Assembly: GCA_964557845.1 (NCBI GenBank)
Contig: CAZLBV010000053.1
Span: 1-12,261 of the forward strand
Direction: 5' to 3'
DNA from: CAZLBV01 sp964557845
GTDB lineage: Bacteria; Acidobacteriota; Aminicenantia; Aminicenantales; Aminicenantaceae
DNA length: 12,261 bases
This document shows positions 7,868 to 12,261 of the stretch, in pieces. The translations under genes and the position numbers were made by a program. Every line of letters begins with the position of its first letter. Position 1 is the first letter of the stretch. The notes under the pieces are model-generated. The model was not told the DNA's origin. It searched no databases and worked only from the letters and a program-made list of their open reading frames with translations.

Positions 7868-7873
7868 CTCCTT
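7868..7873 (-). promoter_or_regulatory. Strong ribosome-binding site of the coiled-coil gene
   Basis: AAGGAG lies 6 nt upstream of the ATG at 7861. It is the best match to the anti-Shine-Dalgarno sequence in the cluster, which confirms the start. Confidence 0.75.
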
Positions 7874-7901
7874 GGATTCCTTTCCTCTCAGCCTTCAAAA
7901 G

Positions 7902-7936
7902 ACTGTTTTCCATTGAACCAGGTTACAAAAAACAGT
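7902..7936 (-). repeat. 8-bp inverted repeat between operon genes
   Basis: ACTGTTTT (7902-7909) and AAAACAGT (7929-7936) are perfect complements around a 19-nt loop in the 88-bp gap between the 73-residue gene and the coiled-coil gene. On the transcribed strand the stem is followed by CTTTT, too short for a convincing terminator. It could be an RNA-processing or attenuating hairpin, or chance. Confidence 0.35.
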
Positions 7937-7949
7937 TGACTCAGCCTGT

Positions 7950-8171
7950 CTAATCCTCTGGTTTTTCTTCAATAAACTCCAGTTCCTCGTACACAGACTG
8001 GACATCTTGGATATCCGGAAGAGGTTGAAGCCTCATTTCCTCGATATCTCTTATTTCTTTATTGGTAAAAATTCCTTCTTTTAATTTCCGGGAAATACTC
8101 TTTTCGATCTTCTCCAAGATGTTTTTTTGTTGGTCTTCCCTTAGACATTTTATTTCCATAAACTTTCCCAT
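7950..8171 (-). CDS. Small acidic helical protein, unknown function, in the glycan cluster
   Basis: A 73-residue open frame that I do not recognise as a named family. Residues 8-50 look helical (QQKNILEKIEKSISRKLKEG, then a second helix KEIRDIEEM). A short block LQPLPDIQDVQSVYEELEF follows (48-66) and the tail is acidic. There is no signal peptide, membrane segment or cysteine cluster. The start at 8171 has GAGG 6 nt upstream; Met5 is an alternative. It lies 22 bp after the sulfatase-like stop and 88 bp before the coiled-coil gene, on the same strand. The ordered PLPDIQDVQSVYEEL block looks like a conserved docking motif, and the protein may be an adaptor for the glycosyltransferases or a remnant of a larger N-terminal module. 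Both ideas are inference. Confidence 0.7.
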   Translation of the reverse strand: MGKFMEIKCLREDQQKNILEKIEKSISRKLKEGIFTNKEIRDIEEMRLQPLPDIQDVQSVYEELEFIEEKPED

Positions 8172-8193
8172 TAAAAACCTCGCTCCTTTATCA

Positions 8194-10152
8194 TCATTTA
8201 ATATATCCCAAGGCCCTCAGCTGTTCTTTAAGTTTTTCATCCATAACCATTTTTTTTACATCTTTTTTTACCGCCTGGCTGTAAAAATCATCAATCCAAG
8301 AAATTATTTGACGGGTCAAATCAGGATATTTTTCAGCAACATTATTTTTTTCTTCACTATCCTTTATTAGATCGTAAATTTCAATCGCAGGAATATCTGG
8401 AGGCAAGAAACGAAAAAATCCGTCGTCCTGAGCTCCGCTGCTTTTATTAAGGATCAATTTCAGCTTATCCTGATTGGTCGTTATTTTTTCTAAATTATGA
8501 TAATTAAGCACATTTTCCGCCACATCAGCAAGAAATTTTCTGTCCGTATTCTCTCTATCTGTAACCACAGGAAGAAGTGAGGTCCCATCTATCTTTATGT
8601 CGGAAAAATCTACCTCCAGCCAATTCAGTATAGTCGGCATGATATCGACCAAAGAAACAATTTTAGTGATCCTTTTGCCTTTAAAATGTGAATCGGGAAA
8701 CTTGATCAACAAAGGAACTTTCAAAGCTTCATCATACACACTATATCCATGCCCCCAAGCTGAATGATCAAAAAATTCCTCGCCATGATCGCTGGTCAAT
8801 ATAAGCAGGGTCCTCTCATATAATCCTGTCTCCTTAAGTTTATCGATCAAGGGAGCGATCAACATTTCATCGGTATAACGTATCTCGCCGTCGTAAAGAG
8901 CGATGATATTTCTCCGTTCCTCATCCGGCAGTTCTTTGTAGAGACAGTCATTACCGCCCAAATGTTGGATCAGGTCAATATGTCCCCATTTGGCATCATC
9001 ATCTAAAAACATGAATTTATACGGAGGGGGGCAGGCATAGGGACTGTGCGGTTGATAGGTATGTACAAAAAGAAAAAAATCTTGACCTTTAGAACGGTCG
9101 ATCCATTGGGAAACAACTGAAAACACCCTCTCTGCCGAGTCCTGATGGAAAATACCTCCCTCTCCCTCATAATAGCTGTCGAAGCCTTTCGAAAACCCAT
9201 AAACTGAGCTGACAAATCCTCCTCCTGTAAATGCCGTCGTTTTATAGAAATTTTCTCTCAACTTTTCCGCCAGCGTGACATCCTTGGGATCCATCCTCTC
9301 TGAATCATGATATACTTGATGGTGAACTCCATATAGTCCGGTCATTATCGATACATGAGAGGGCAGGGTCCATGGAGAAGCAGAATAGACATTGAGGAAA
9401 ACAGCACTATCAGATGCAAGCTCATCAATATTGGGGCTGGTATCTTTCTCATATCCATAGCATCCCAAATGGTCAGCCCGTAAAGTATCGATCGAGATCA
9501 ATATAACATTACACCCTTCTGATCTCTCCAGTCTTAAAACCGGATTAAACCAGAATGAATGATTATCTAAAGCCCCTTGTGTTTCCAAGGACAAGAAAGT
9601 TCCCGAACCCAACGGTGGCAGTTCGATCGAATGACGTGAAAAAATAAATCCCTGACCTTCCTCTGGAGACAAAGATATGAATTTCTGAAAGACTGTTTTT
9701 ATACTATCTTCATTACCCAATCGAACAATGAAATTCACTCCCTTCTGATCTCTGGAATCACCCTCAGGATCCTTACTCTTTCCTTTTCCAACTATTCCGA
9801 TACCGAATTCAAATATCCCACTTGTAGTATTCTTTATGGGAAATCTATATTCACTTTCCGGCGGAGCAAAAAAAACGTTCCTCTCTACTCCACCAGTTTT
9901 CAGCTTCCTTTTGATTCCCCAAGGATTATCACCTATCCCTTTTTCTGTAAGCGGAAACGATCCTTCGGGATATTTCTCAAGCCAAGTGCTGCTGGGAATA
10001 TCGCACTCTAAAAAAGGAGATCGATGGATATTTTCCAAGGATAAAACATCTATAAACCGGGTGAAATCCGCTGTTTTCTCCTCCTTGAGTGAACATCCGG
10101 GAAGCATAAAAAAAAGTACCATCAGAATGGATAGAATATTTCGTCTGGGCAT
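8194..10152 (-). CDS. Sulfatase/alkaline-phosphatase-superfamily lipoprotein
   Basis: Residues are numbered from a GTG at 10164; the ATG at 10152 (residue 5, giving 652 residues) is preferred because GGAG lies 6 nt before it and the promoter would start transcription near 10164. A lipoprotein signal (RRNILSILMVLFFMLPGC) ends in a lipobox with Cys24, so the enzyme is probably anchored outside the cytoplasm. Residues about 50-215 form an extra, probably beta-rich domain. The sulfatase domain starts at NVILISIDTLRADHLGCYGY (219-238), with metal ligand Asp226. The nucleophile motif is WTLPSH (265-270) where classical sulfatases have CxPxR. Asp459/His460 in SDHGE are further metal ligands, and the end LRALGYIK is typical. 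With Thr266 instead of Cys or Ser, formylglycine cannot form, so phospho-group transfer or hydrolysis is as likely as sulfate removal. First gene of the glycan cluster. Confidence 0.93.
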   Translation of the reverse strand: MPRRNILSILMVLFFMLPGCSLKEEKTADFTRFIDVLSLENIHRSPFLECDIPSSTWLEKYPEGSFPLTEKGIGDNPWGIKRKLKTGGVERNVFFAPPESEYRFPIKNTTSGIFEFGIGIVGKGKSKDPEGDSRDQKGVNFIVRLGNEDSIKTVFQKFISLSPEEGQGFIFSRHSIELPPLGSGTFLSLETQGALDNHSFWFNPVLRLERSEGCNVILISIDTLRADHLGCYGYEKDTSPNIDELASDSAVFLNVYSASPWTLPSHVSIMTGLYGVHHQVYHDSERMDPKDVTLAEKLRENFYKTTAFTGGGFVSSVYGFSKGFDSYYEGEGGIFHQDSAERVFSVVSQWIDRSKGQDFFLFVHTYQPHSPYACPPPYKFMFLDDDAKWGHIDLIQHLGGNDCLYKELPDEERRNIIALYDGEIRYTDEMLIAPLIDKLKETGLYERTLLILTSDHGEEFFDHSAWGHGYSVYDEALKVPLLIKFPDSHFKGKRITKIVSLVDIMPTILNWLEVDFSDIKIDGTSLLPVVTDRENTDRKFLADVAENVLNYHNLEKITTNQDKLKLILNKSSGAQDDGFFRFLPPDIPAIEIYDLIKDSEEKNNVAEKYPDLTRQIISWIDDFYSQAVKKDVKKMVMDEKLKEQLRALGYIK

Positions 10153-10158
10153 AAAAAA

Positions 10159-10162
10159 CTCC
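10159..10162 (-). promoter_or_regulatory. Ribosome-binding site choosing the ATG at 10152
   Basis: GGAG on the minus strand lies 6 nt before the ATG at 10152. It overlaps the alternative GTG start at 10164, so it could not serve that start. It supports the shorter 652-residue lipoprotein. Confidence 0.65.
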
Positions 10163-10170
10163 ACTTGGCC

Positions 10171-10199
10171 ATTTTAATCAATTTGCGATTTTGATTCAA
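10171..10199 (-). promoter_or_regulatory. Putative sigma70-like promoter of the glycan cluster
   Basis: TTGAAT (10194-10199), a 17-bp spacer, and TAAAAT (10171-10176) match consensus at 4/6 and 5/6. Predicted transcription start is near 10164, leaving a leader of about 12 nt that still contains GGAG. It is the only good promoter seen upstream of the seven-gene cluster. Confidence 0.6.
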
Positions 10200-10208
10200 T
10201 GAAACTAT

Positions 10209-10220
10209 CTTCTATATTCT
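10209..10220 (-). repeat. Copy 1 of a purine-rich dispersed repeat (AGAATATAGAAG)
   Basis: On the minus strand AGAATATAGAAG sits in a longer run of GAAGATAG-like units between the two divergent genes. The same 12-mer recurs exactly at 11956-11967 on the plus strand after truA. Both copies are intergenic. Confidence 0.5.
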
Positions 10221-10236
10221 ATCTTCTCTCATATAA

Positions 10237-10245
10237 TGATATAAT
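10237..10245 (+). promoter_or_regulatory. Extended -10 promoter of the TIGR00725-like gene
   Basis: TGATATAAT is a perfect extended -10 (TGnTATAAT) facing right; another TATAAT begins at 10232. No -35 match is seen at the proper distance, which extended -10 promoters tolerate. Predicted start is near 10252, before the AAAGGA at 10268-10273. truA has the same promoter type. Confidence 0.5.
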
Positions 10246-10287
10246 TCCTTCAAAAATTAGGATTATCAAAGGATCTATAGACCTAAA

Positions 10288-10743
10288 ATAAGAATCGGAG
10301 TAATAGGCGGCGCCCAGCCTACTCAGATTTCAAGGCAGCACGCCTTTCGAGTCGGCCAATTGATCGCAGAAAAAGGGGCCGTTTTGATTTGCGGAGGCCT
10401 AAAGGGAACCATGGAAGCGGCCGCTAAAGGAGCCAAAGAAAAAGGTGGCCTGACCATCGGAATCCTACCGGGTGAGAATCATAAGGATGCTAATTCTTAT
10501 ATAGAAATCGGGATTGCCACCGGAATAGGGTACTCCCGAAACGCACTTGTCGTCATGAATGCAGATGTCATAATCGCGATCGACGGTCAATATGGAACCC
10601 TCTCTGAAATTGCCTATGCCTGTATCCAAAAAAAGAAACTCATCGGTTTGAGCACCTGGGATATAGAAGGAGTCATCCCTGTAACTACCCCTGAGGAAGC
10701 CGTGGATGAAGCTTTAAAAGATTTTTATCCTCTGTTGAGATAG
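10288..10743 (+). CDS. TIGR00725/LOG-like Rossmann-fold protein with no canonical start codon
   Basis: Family of about 150-160 residues related to lysine decarboxylase-like/LOG nucleotide-binding proteins; some LOG proteins are cytokinin phosphoribohydrolases, but the TIGR00725 branch has no established reaction. Counting from ATA at 10288 gives 151 residues: RIGVIGGAQP (2-11), a nucleotide-loop-like GAVLICGGLKGTMEAA (30-45), SRN (83-85) and IDGQYGTLSEIA (98-109), matching the LOG GxxGTxxE motif. The first ATG/GTG/TTG codon is TTG at 10360, which would delete the conserved IGVIGG strand-loop. The frame is open back to a TAG at 10258. AAAGGA at 10268-10273 lies 14 nt before the ATA. ATA 10288, ATC 10273 or ATC 10294 could initiate, or the start was lost by mutation or sequencing error. 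The gene is divergent from the glycan cluster. Confidence 0.8.
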   Translation: MRIGVIGGAQPTQISRQHAFRVGQLIAEKGAVLICGGLKGTMEAAAKGAKEKGGLTIGILPGENHKDANSYIEIGIATGIGYSRNALVVMNADVIIAIDGQYGTLSEIAYACIQKKKLIGLSTWDIEGVIPVTTPEEAVDEALKDFYPLLR

Positions 10744-10759
10744 TCTTGTGTTGTCAATC

Positions 10760-10787
10760 AAAAAAACCTGAAGTTTAAGTACTTCAG
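10760..10787 (-). terminator. Rho-independent terminator of the 76-residue gene
   Basis: On the minus strand CTGAAGT, a 6-nt loop and ACTTCAG form a perfect 7-bp stem (10768-10774 with 10781-10787), followed after one G by seven T residues (10760-10766). It starts just past the stop at 10791. On the plus strand no T run follows, so it serves only the leftward gene. Confidence 0.75.
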
Positions 10788-10790
10788 AGA

Positions 10791-11021
10791 CTAAATCAGG
10801 TTCTGTTCCATCTCTTCTGGGACTTCTACTTCAATACCTAATAGATCTGCAGAAGCGGTGTAAAGCTGAATAAAGGACTGTCTTTGAACTTCAAGTTGAA
10901 GCAGCTTTTCCCGTGTCTTTTGAAGCTCATTATTGATCTCTGAATCGAAACGATCTAGTTCACGTTTTGCGTCTTCCAATGTTTTTTCGTAGATCTTTTT
11001 TGTTTCCTTGGATAATTCCAT
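10791..11021 (-). CDS. Small helical coiled-coil protein, unknown function
   Basis: A 76-residue protein from the ATG at 11021, chosen because a strong AAGGAAGG ribosome site (11030-11037) lies 8 nt upstream; the frame stays open 12 codons further, to 11057, without such a site. The sequence is nearly all charged helix (LSKETKKIYEKTLEDAKREL, then NNELQKTREKLLQLEVQRQ) with heptad-like Leu/Ile/Phe spacing, ending in a less charged segment (IQLYTASADLLGIEVEVPEE). There is no signal peptide, membrane helix or metal-binding cluster. The family is not recognised; a small oligomeric or partner-binding protein is all that can be said. It converges on the TIGR00725-like gene and has its own terminator, so it forms a single-gene transcript. 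Confidence 0.75.
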   Translation of the reverse strand: MELSKETKKIYEKTLEDAKRELDRFDSEINNELQKTREKLLQLEVQRQSFIQLYTASADLLGIEVEVPEEMEQNLI

Positions 11022-11029
11022 GAAATTCG

Positions 11030-11037
11030 CCTTCCTT
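11030..11037 (-). promoter_or_regulatory. Ribosome-binding site fixing the start of the 76-residue gene
   Basis: AAGGAAGG on the minus strand, 8 nt before the ATG at 11021. It argues against the 12-codon longer reading. Confidence 0.7.
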
Positions 11038-11200
11038 AATTTTAAGTTTAAAGACAAATGTTTAGTCGCAGCAAAAATAAAAAAATGATAATTCTGGTAA
11101 CATTAATTTCAACTATTTTATTGAATATGAGATCATAACAATGTAAAAAGGAAATAGTTAAGGTTGATATCACTATCATTTTAAATCTATTTATTGGTTT

Positions 11201-11209
11201 TGCTATAAT
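11201..11209 (+). promoter_or_regulatory. Extended -10 promoter of truA, implying a leaderless mRNA
   Basis: TGCTATAAT is a perfect TGnTATAAT. Its last base is followed by six nucleotides (AAAGAA) and then the truA ATG, so transcription starting 7 nt after the box would begin at the A of the ATG. The -35 position (11181-11186, TTAAAT) is weak, as usual for this promoter type. Confidence 0.65.
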
Positions 11210-11215
11210 AAAGAA

Positions 11216-11947
11216 ATGCTCCAAAATTATTTAATTTCAATAACCTATGACGGAACAGATTATTTCGGCTGGCAGAGCCAAAAGGATGAAAGGACTATAC
11301 AAGGCCAGATCGAAAAGGCCTTAAAGAATATCTTTGGGGTAAAAATTAACGTCATGGGAGCCGGCAGAACAGATGCAGGAGTGCATGCCAGAGGGCAAAC
11401 CGCTAATTTTAAGGCCCCAGTCAAGTATGATCTCAAAGAATTATTAAGCGCCCTTAACGGCAATCTACCCAAGGATATTCGTATTTTATCTGTAAAAAAG
11501 GCGCCTCAAGAATTTCATGCCCGAAAATCTGCAATATCCAAAGTATATGAATATAGAATATTTAACCACCCAAAAATAAATCCATTTGTCCTGAGATACG
11601 TTTTACATGTCCCTGGCCCCCTGCTGATCGATAGAATGCAGGAGGGAGCAGGTCTTTTTATCCAGGAGACCGATTTTACCTCATTCTCTTCTAACCGCGA
11701 ATTAAATCCGATCCGCAGAGTTATCAGATCAGAGATAAGAAAAAAAGGAGATGAAATTATTTATCTGGTTGAAGCCAATGGATTTTTAAGATACATGGTG
11801 AGGACTATGACCGGAGCCTTGATCCAAATAGGCAAAGGGAAGATTCCGCCTCAGAGGATCGAAGACATCTTATTACAAAAGAGCAGATCCAAAGATGCCC
11901 CCACTGCCCCGGCACAGGGACTGTGCTTAATCAAAGTCAACTATTAA
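11216..11947 (+). CDS. truA: tRNA pseudouridine(38-40) synthase TruA
   Basis: A 243-residue enzyme that isomerises uridines 38-40 of the tRNA anticodon stem-loop to pseudouridine in the cytoplasm. Diagnostic motifs are YDGTDYFGWQ (11-20), GRTDAGVHA (50-58) with catalytic Asp53, FHARKSAISKVYEYRI (100-115) and NGFLRYMVRTMTGALIQIGKGK (188-209). Length is typical. The ATG at 11216 gives the normal short lead-in before the YDG motif. No Shine-Dalgarno sequence precedes it; instead an extended -10 box ends 6 nt upstream, predicting a leaderless transcript. No rho-independent terminator is visible downstream. It is transcribed away from the convergent gene pair and appears to be a single-gene unit. 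Confidence 0.96.
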   Translation: MLQNYLISITYDGTDYFGWQSQKDERTIQGQIEKALKNIFGVKINVMGAGRTDAGVHARGQTANFKAPVKYDLKELLSALNGNLPKDIRILSVKKAPQEFHARKSAISKVYEYRIFNHPKINPFVLRYVLHVPGPLLIDRMQEGAGLFIQETDFTSFSSNRELNPIRRVIRSEIRKKGDEIIYLVEANGFLRYMVRTMTGALIQIGKGKIPPQRIEDILLQKSRSKDAPTAPAQGLCLIKVNY

Positions 11948-11955
11948 ACCAAGCC

Positions 11956-11967
11956 AGAATATAGAAG
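11956..11967 (+). repeat. Copy 2 of the purine-rich dispersed repeat (AGAATATAGAAG)
   Basis: Exact match to the minus-strand copy at 10209-10220. It runs on into TTAGAAGAAAGGAGATAGAG, a related set of GAAG/GATAG units. Confidence 0.5.
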
Positions 11968-12066
11968 TTAGAAGAAAGGAGATAGAGGAGTAAAAAGTAA
12001 AACCAAAACATAGGCAACTTGAGTTTTAAGTGTTTAAAAAGCAAAATATGGCCAGAAAACAGAAGA

Positions 12067-12097
12067 AAATCCGAAATTATAAGTACGAAATCCGAAA
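12067..12097 (+). repeat. Direct repeat of AAATCCGAAA
   Basis: AAATCCGAAA occurs at 12067-12076 and 12088-12097, one copy every 21 bp, with a further CGAAA at the junction. CGAAATCC-type words recur in the non-coding DNA of several uncultivated phyla, by recollection. Confidence 0.45.
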
Positions 12098-12106
12098 CAA
12101 ATTCAA

Positions 12107-12131
12107 ATGCTCATATGCTCATAATTGAGCA
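12107..12131. repeat. Tandem ATGCTCAT pair ending in a small hairpin
   Basis: ATGCTCAT is repeated at 12107-12114 and 12115-12122. The second copy pairs with TGAGCA at 12126-12131 across a TAAT loop (6-bp stem). No T run follows on either strand, so this is not a clear terminator. Confidence 0.4.
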
Positions 12132-12165
12132 ATAAAAATTTAGGAACGGGTTTCTATATTCGATC

Positions 12166-12261
12166 TGGTCTTTCCCTAAAAATGTAGACACTCTATTAAG
12201 GTTGAGATACCTCCATAGCATACTCTACAGGCGTTTTATAATTCAAGGATGAATGTCTCCT
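12166..12261 (-). mobile_element. End of an IS3-like insertion sequence, cut by the window edge
   Basis: A transposase C-terminus reads leftwards to 12196, followed by a candidate terminal inverted repeat. TGGTCTTTCCCT (from 12166) or TGTAGACAC (from 12184) could be the outer end, since IS3-family ends start with TG. The other end and any target duplication lie outside the window. Confidence 0.6.
12196..12261 (-). CDS. IS3-type transposase, C-terminal fragment (partial at window edge)
   Basis: The 21 visible residues end the rve integrase-type domain of an IS3-family transposase OrfB: RRHSSLNYKTPVEYAMEVSQP then TAA. The family signature near the C-terminus is PHSSLGYxTPxEF, matched here by HSSLNYKTPVEY. 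The DDE catalytic residues lie beyond the window. It is cut off by the window edge rather than truncated by any visible event. Confidence 0.7.
   Translation of the reverse strand, partial: RRHSSLNYKTPVEYAMEVSQP

Larger units (their letters stand above)
11948..12165. other. Repeat-rich intergenic region after truA
   Basis: I see no gene here. It opens with a nearly pure-purine stretch (11956-11990), then AT-rich DNA, two AAATCCGAAA copies, a tandem ATGCTCAT pair and a short hairpin. Low-complexity composition and repeated CGAAATCC words suggest decaying or dispersed repeat DNA next to an insertion sequence. Confidence 0.6.

Noticed and set aside
7902..7936. Intra-operon rho-independent terminator
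   Set aside because: The loop is 19 nt, the stem is AT-rich and only CTTTT follows; retained merely as an inverted repeat.
8062..8370. Plus-strand open frame of 102 codons, Phe/Ile-rich and membrane-like
   Set aside because: It is antisense to the 73-residue and sulfatase-like genes; the hydrophobic product reflects reverse reading of Lys/Glu-rich coding DNA.
10153..10164. GTG start at 10164 for the sulfatase-like lipoprotein
   Set aside because: The GGAG ribosome site overlaps this codon and sits 6 nt before the ATG at 10152; the predicted transcript also begins near 10164.
11022..11057. 12-codon N-terminal extension of the 76-residue protein
   Set aside because: The strong AAGGAAGG site lies inside the extension at proper spacing for the ATG at 11021.
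12067..12122. CRISPR-like repeat array
   Set aside because: Repeat units are only 8-10 bp with two copies each, without spacer-sized regular gaps or cas genes.
12116..12131. TGCTCA/TGAGCA hairpin as truA terminator
   Set aside because: It has a 6-bp stem and no T run on either strand, and lies 170 bp after the stop.

Overview
The window is about 12.3 kb of AT-rich bacterial chromosome (roughly 40% G+C by eye). It holds 12 apparently complete protein-coding genes and the 3' end of one transposase. No rRNA, tRNA or CRISPR array was seen. The lipoprotein signal peptide, the surface-glycan genes and the MglA-type GTPase fit a diderm bacterium. Purine-rich intergenic repeats and the style of the glycan locus recall uncultivated Acidobacteriota/Aminicenantes- or Omnitrophota-like lineages, but that is only an impression.

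Left part (minus strand): a YifB/ComM-family AAA+ ATPase (16-1536) and a long MglA-like small GTPase (1643-2416). The GTPase has its own promoter region, with a 17-bp palindrome between possible -35 and -10 elements.

Central part (2499-10152, minus strand): a seven-gene cluster that looks like one operon for a surface glycan. Reading leftwards from a sigma70-like promoter at 10171-10199, it encodes a sulfatase/alkaline-phosphatase-superfamily lipoprotein, a 73-residue protein of unknown function, a 265-residue coiled-coil protein, and four GT4-type glycosyltransferases. The coiled-coil gene and the first three glycosyltransferase genes overlap by 1-4 bp. The glycosyltransferases belong to two paralogous types in the order A-B-B-A. 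The coiled-coil protein resembles the stalk of polysaccharide-modifying methyltransferases without a catalytic domain. It contains four consecutive 11-residue repeats. I infer that it may be a scaffold or chain-length ruler for the glycosyltransferases. This cluster is the best candidate in the window for an undescribed system.

Right part: a TIGR00725/LOG-like gene (plus strand, about 10288-10743) whose conserved N-terminus has no ATG, GTG or TTG upstream of it; a convergent 76-residue helical protein (10791-11021) with a clear rho-independent terminator; and truA (11216-11947), whose extended -10 box ends 6 nt before the ATG, predicting a leaderless mRNA. After truA come about 220 bp of repeat-rich non-coding DNA, then the end of an IS3-like insertion sequence cut by the window edge.
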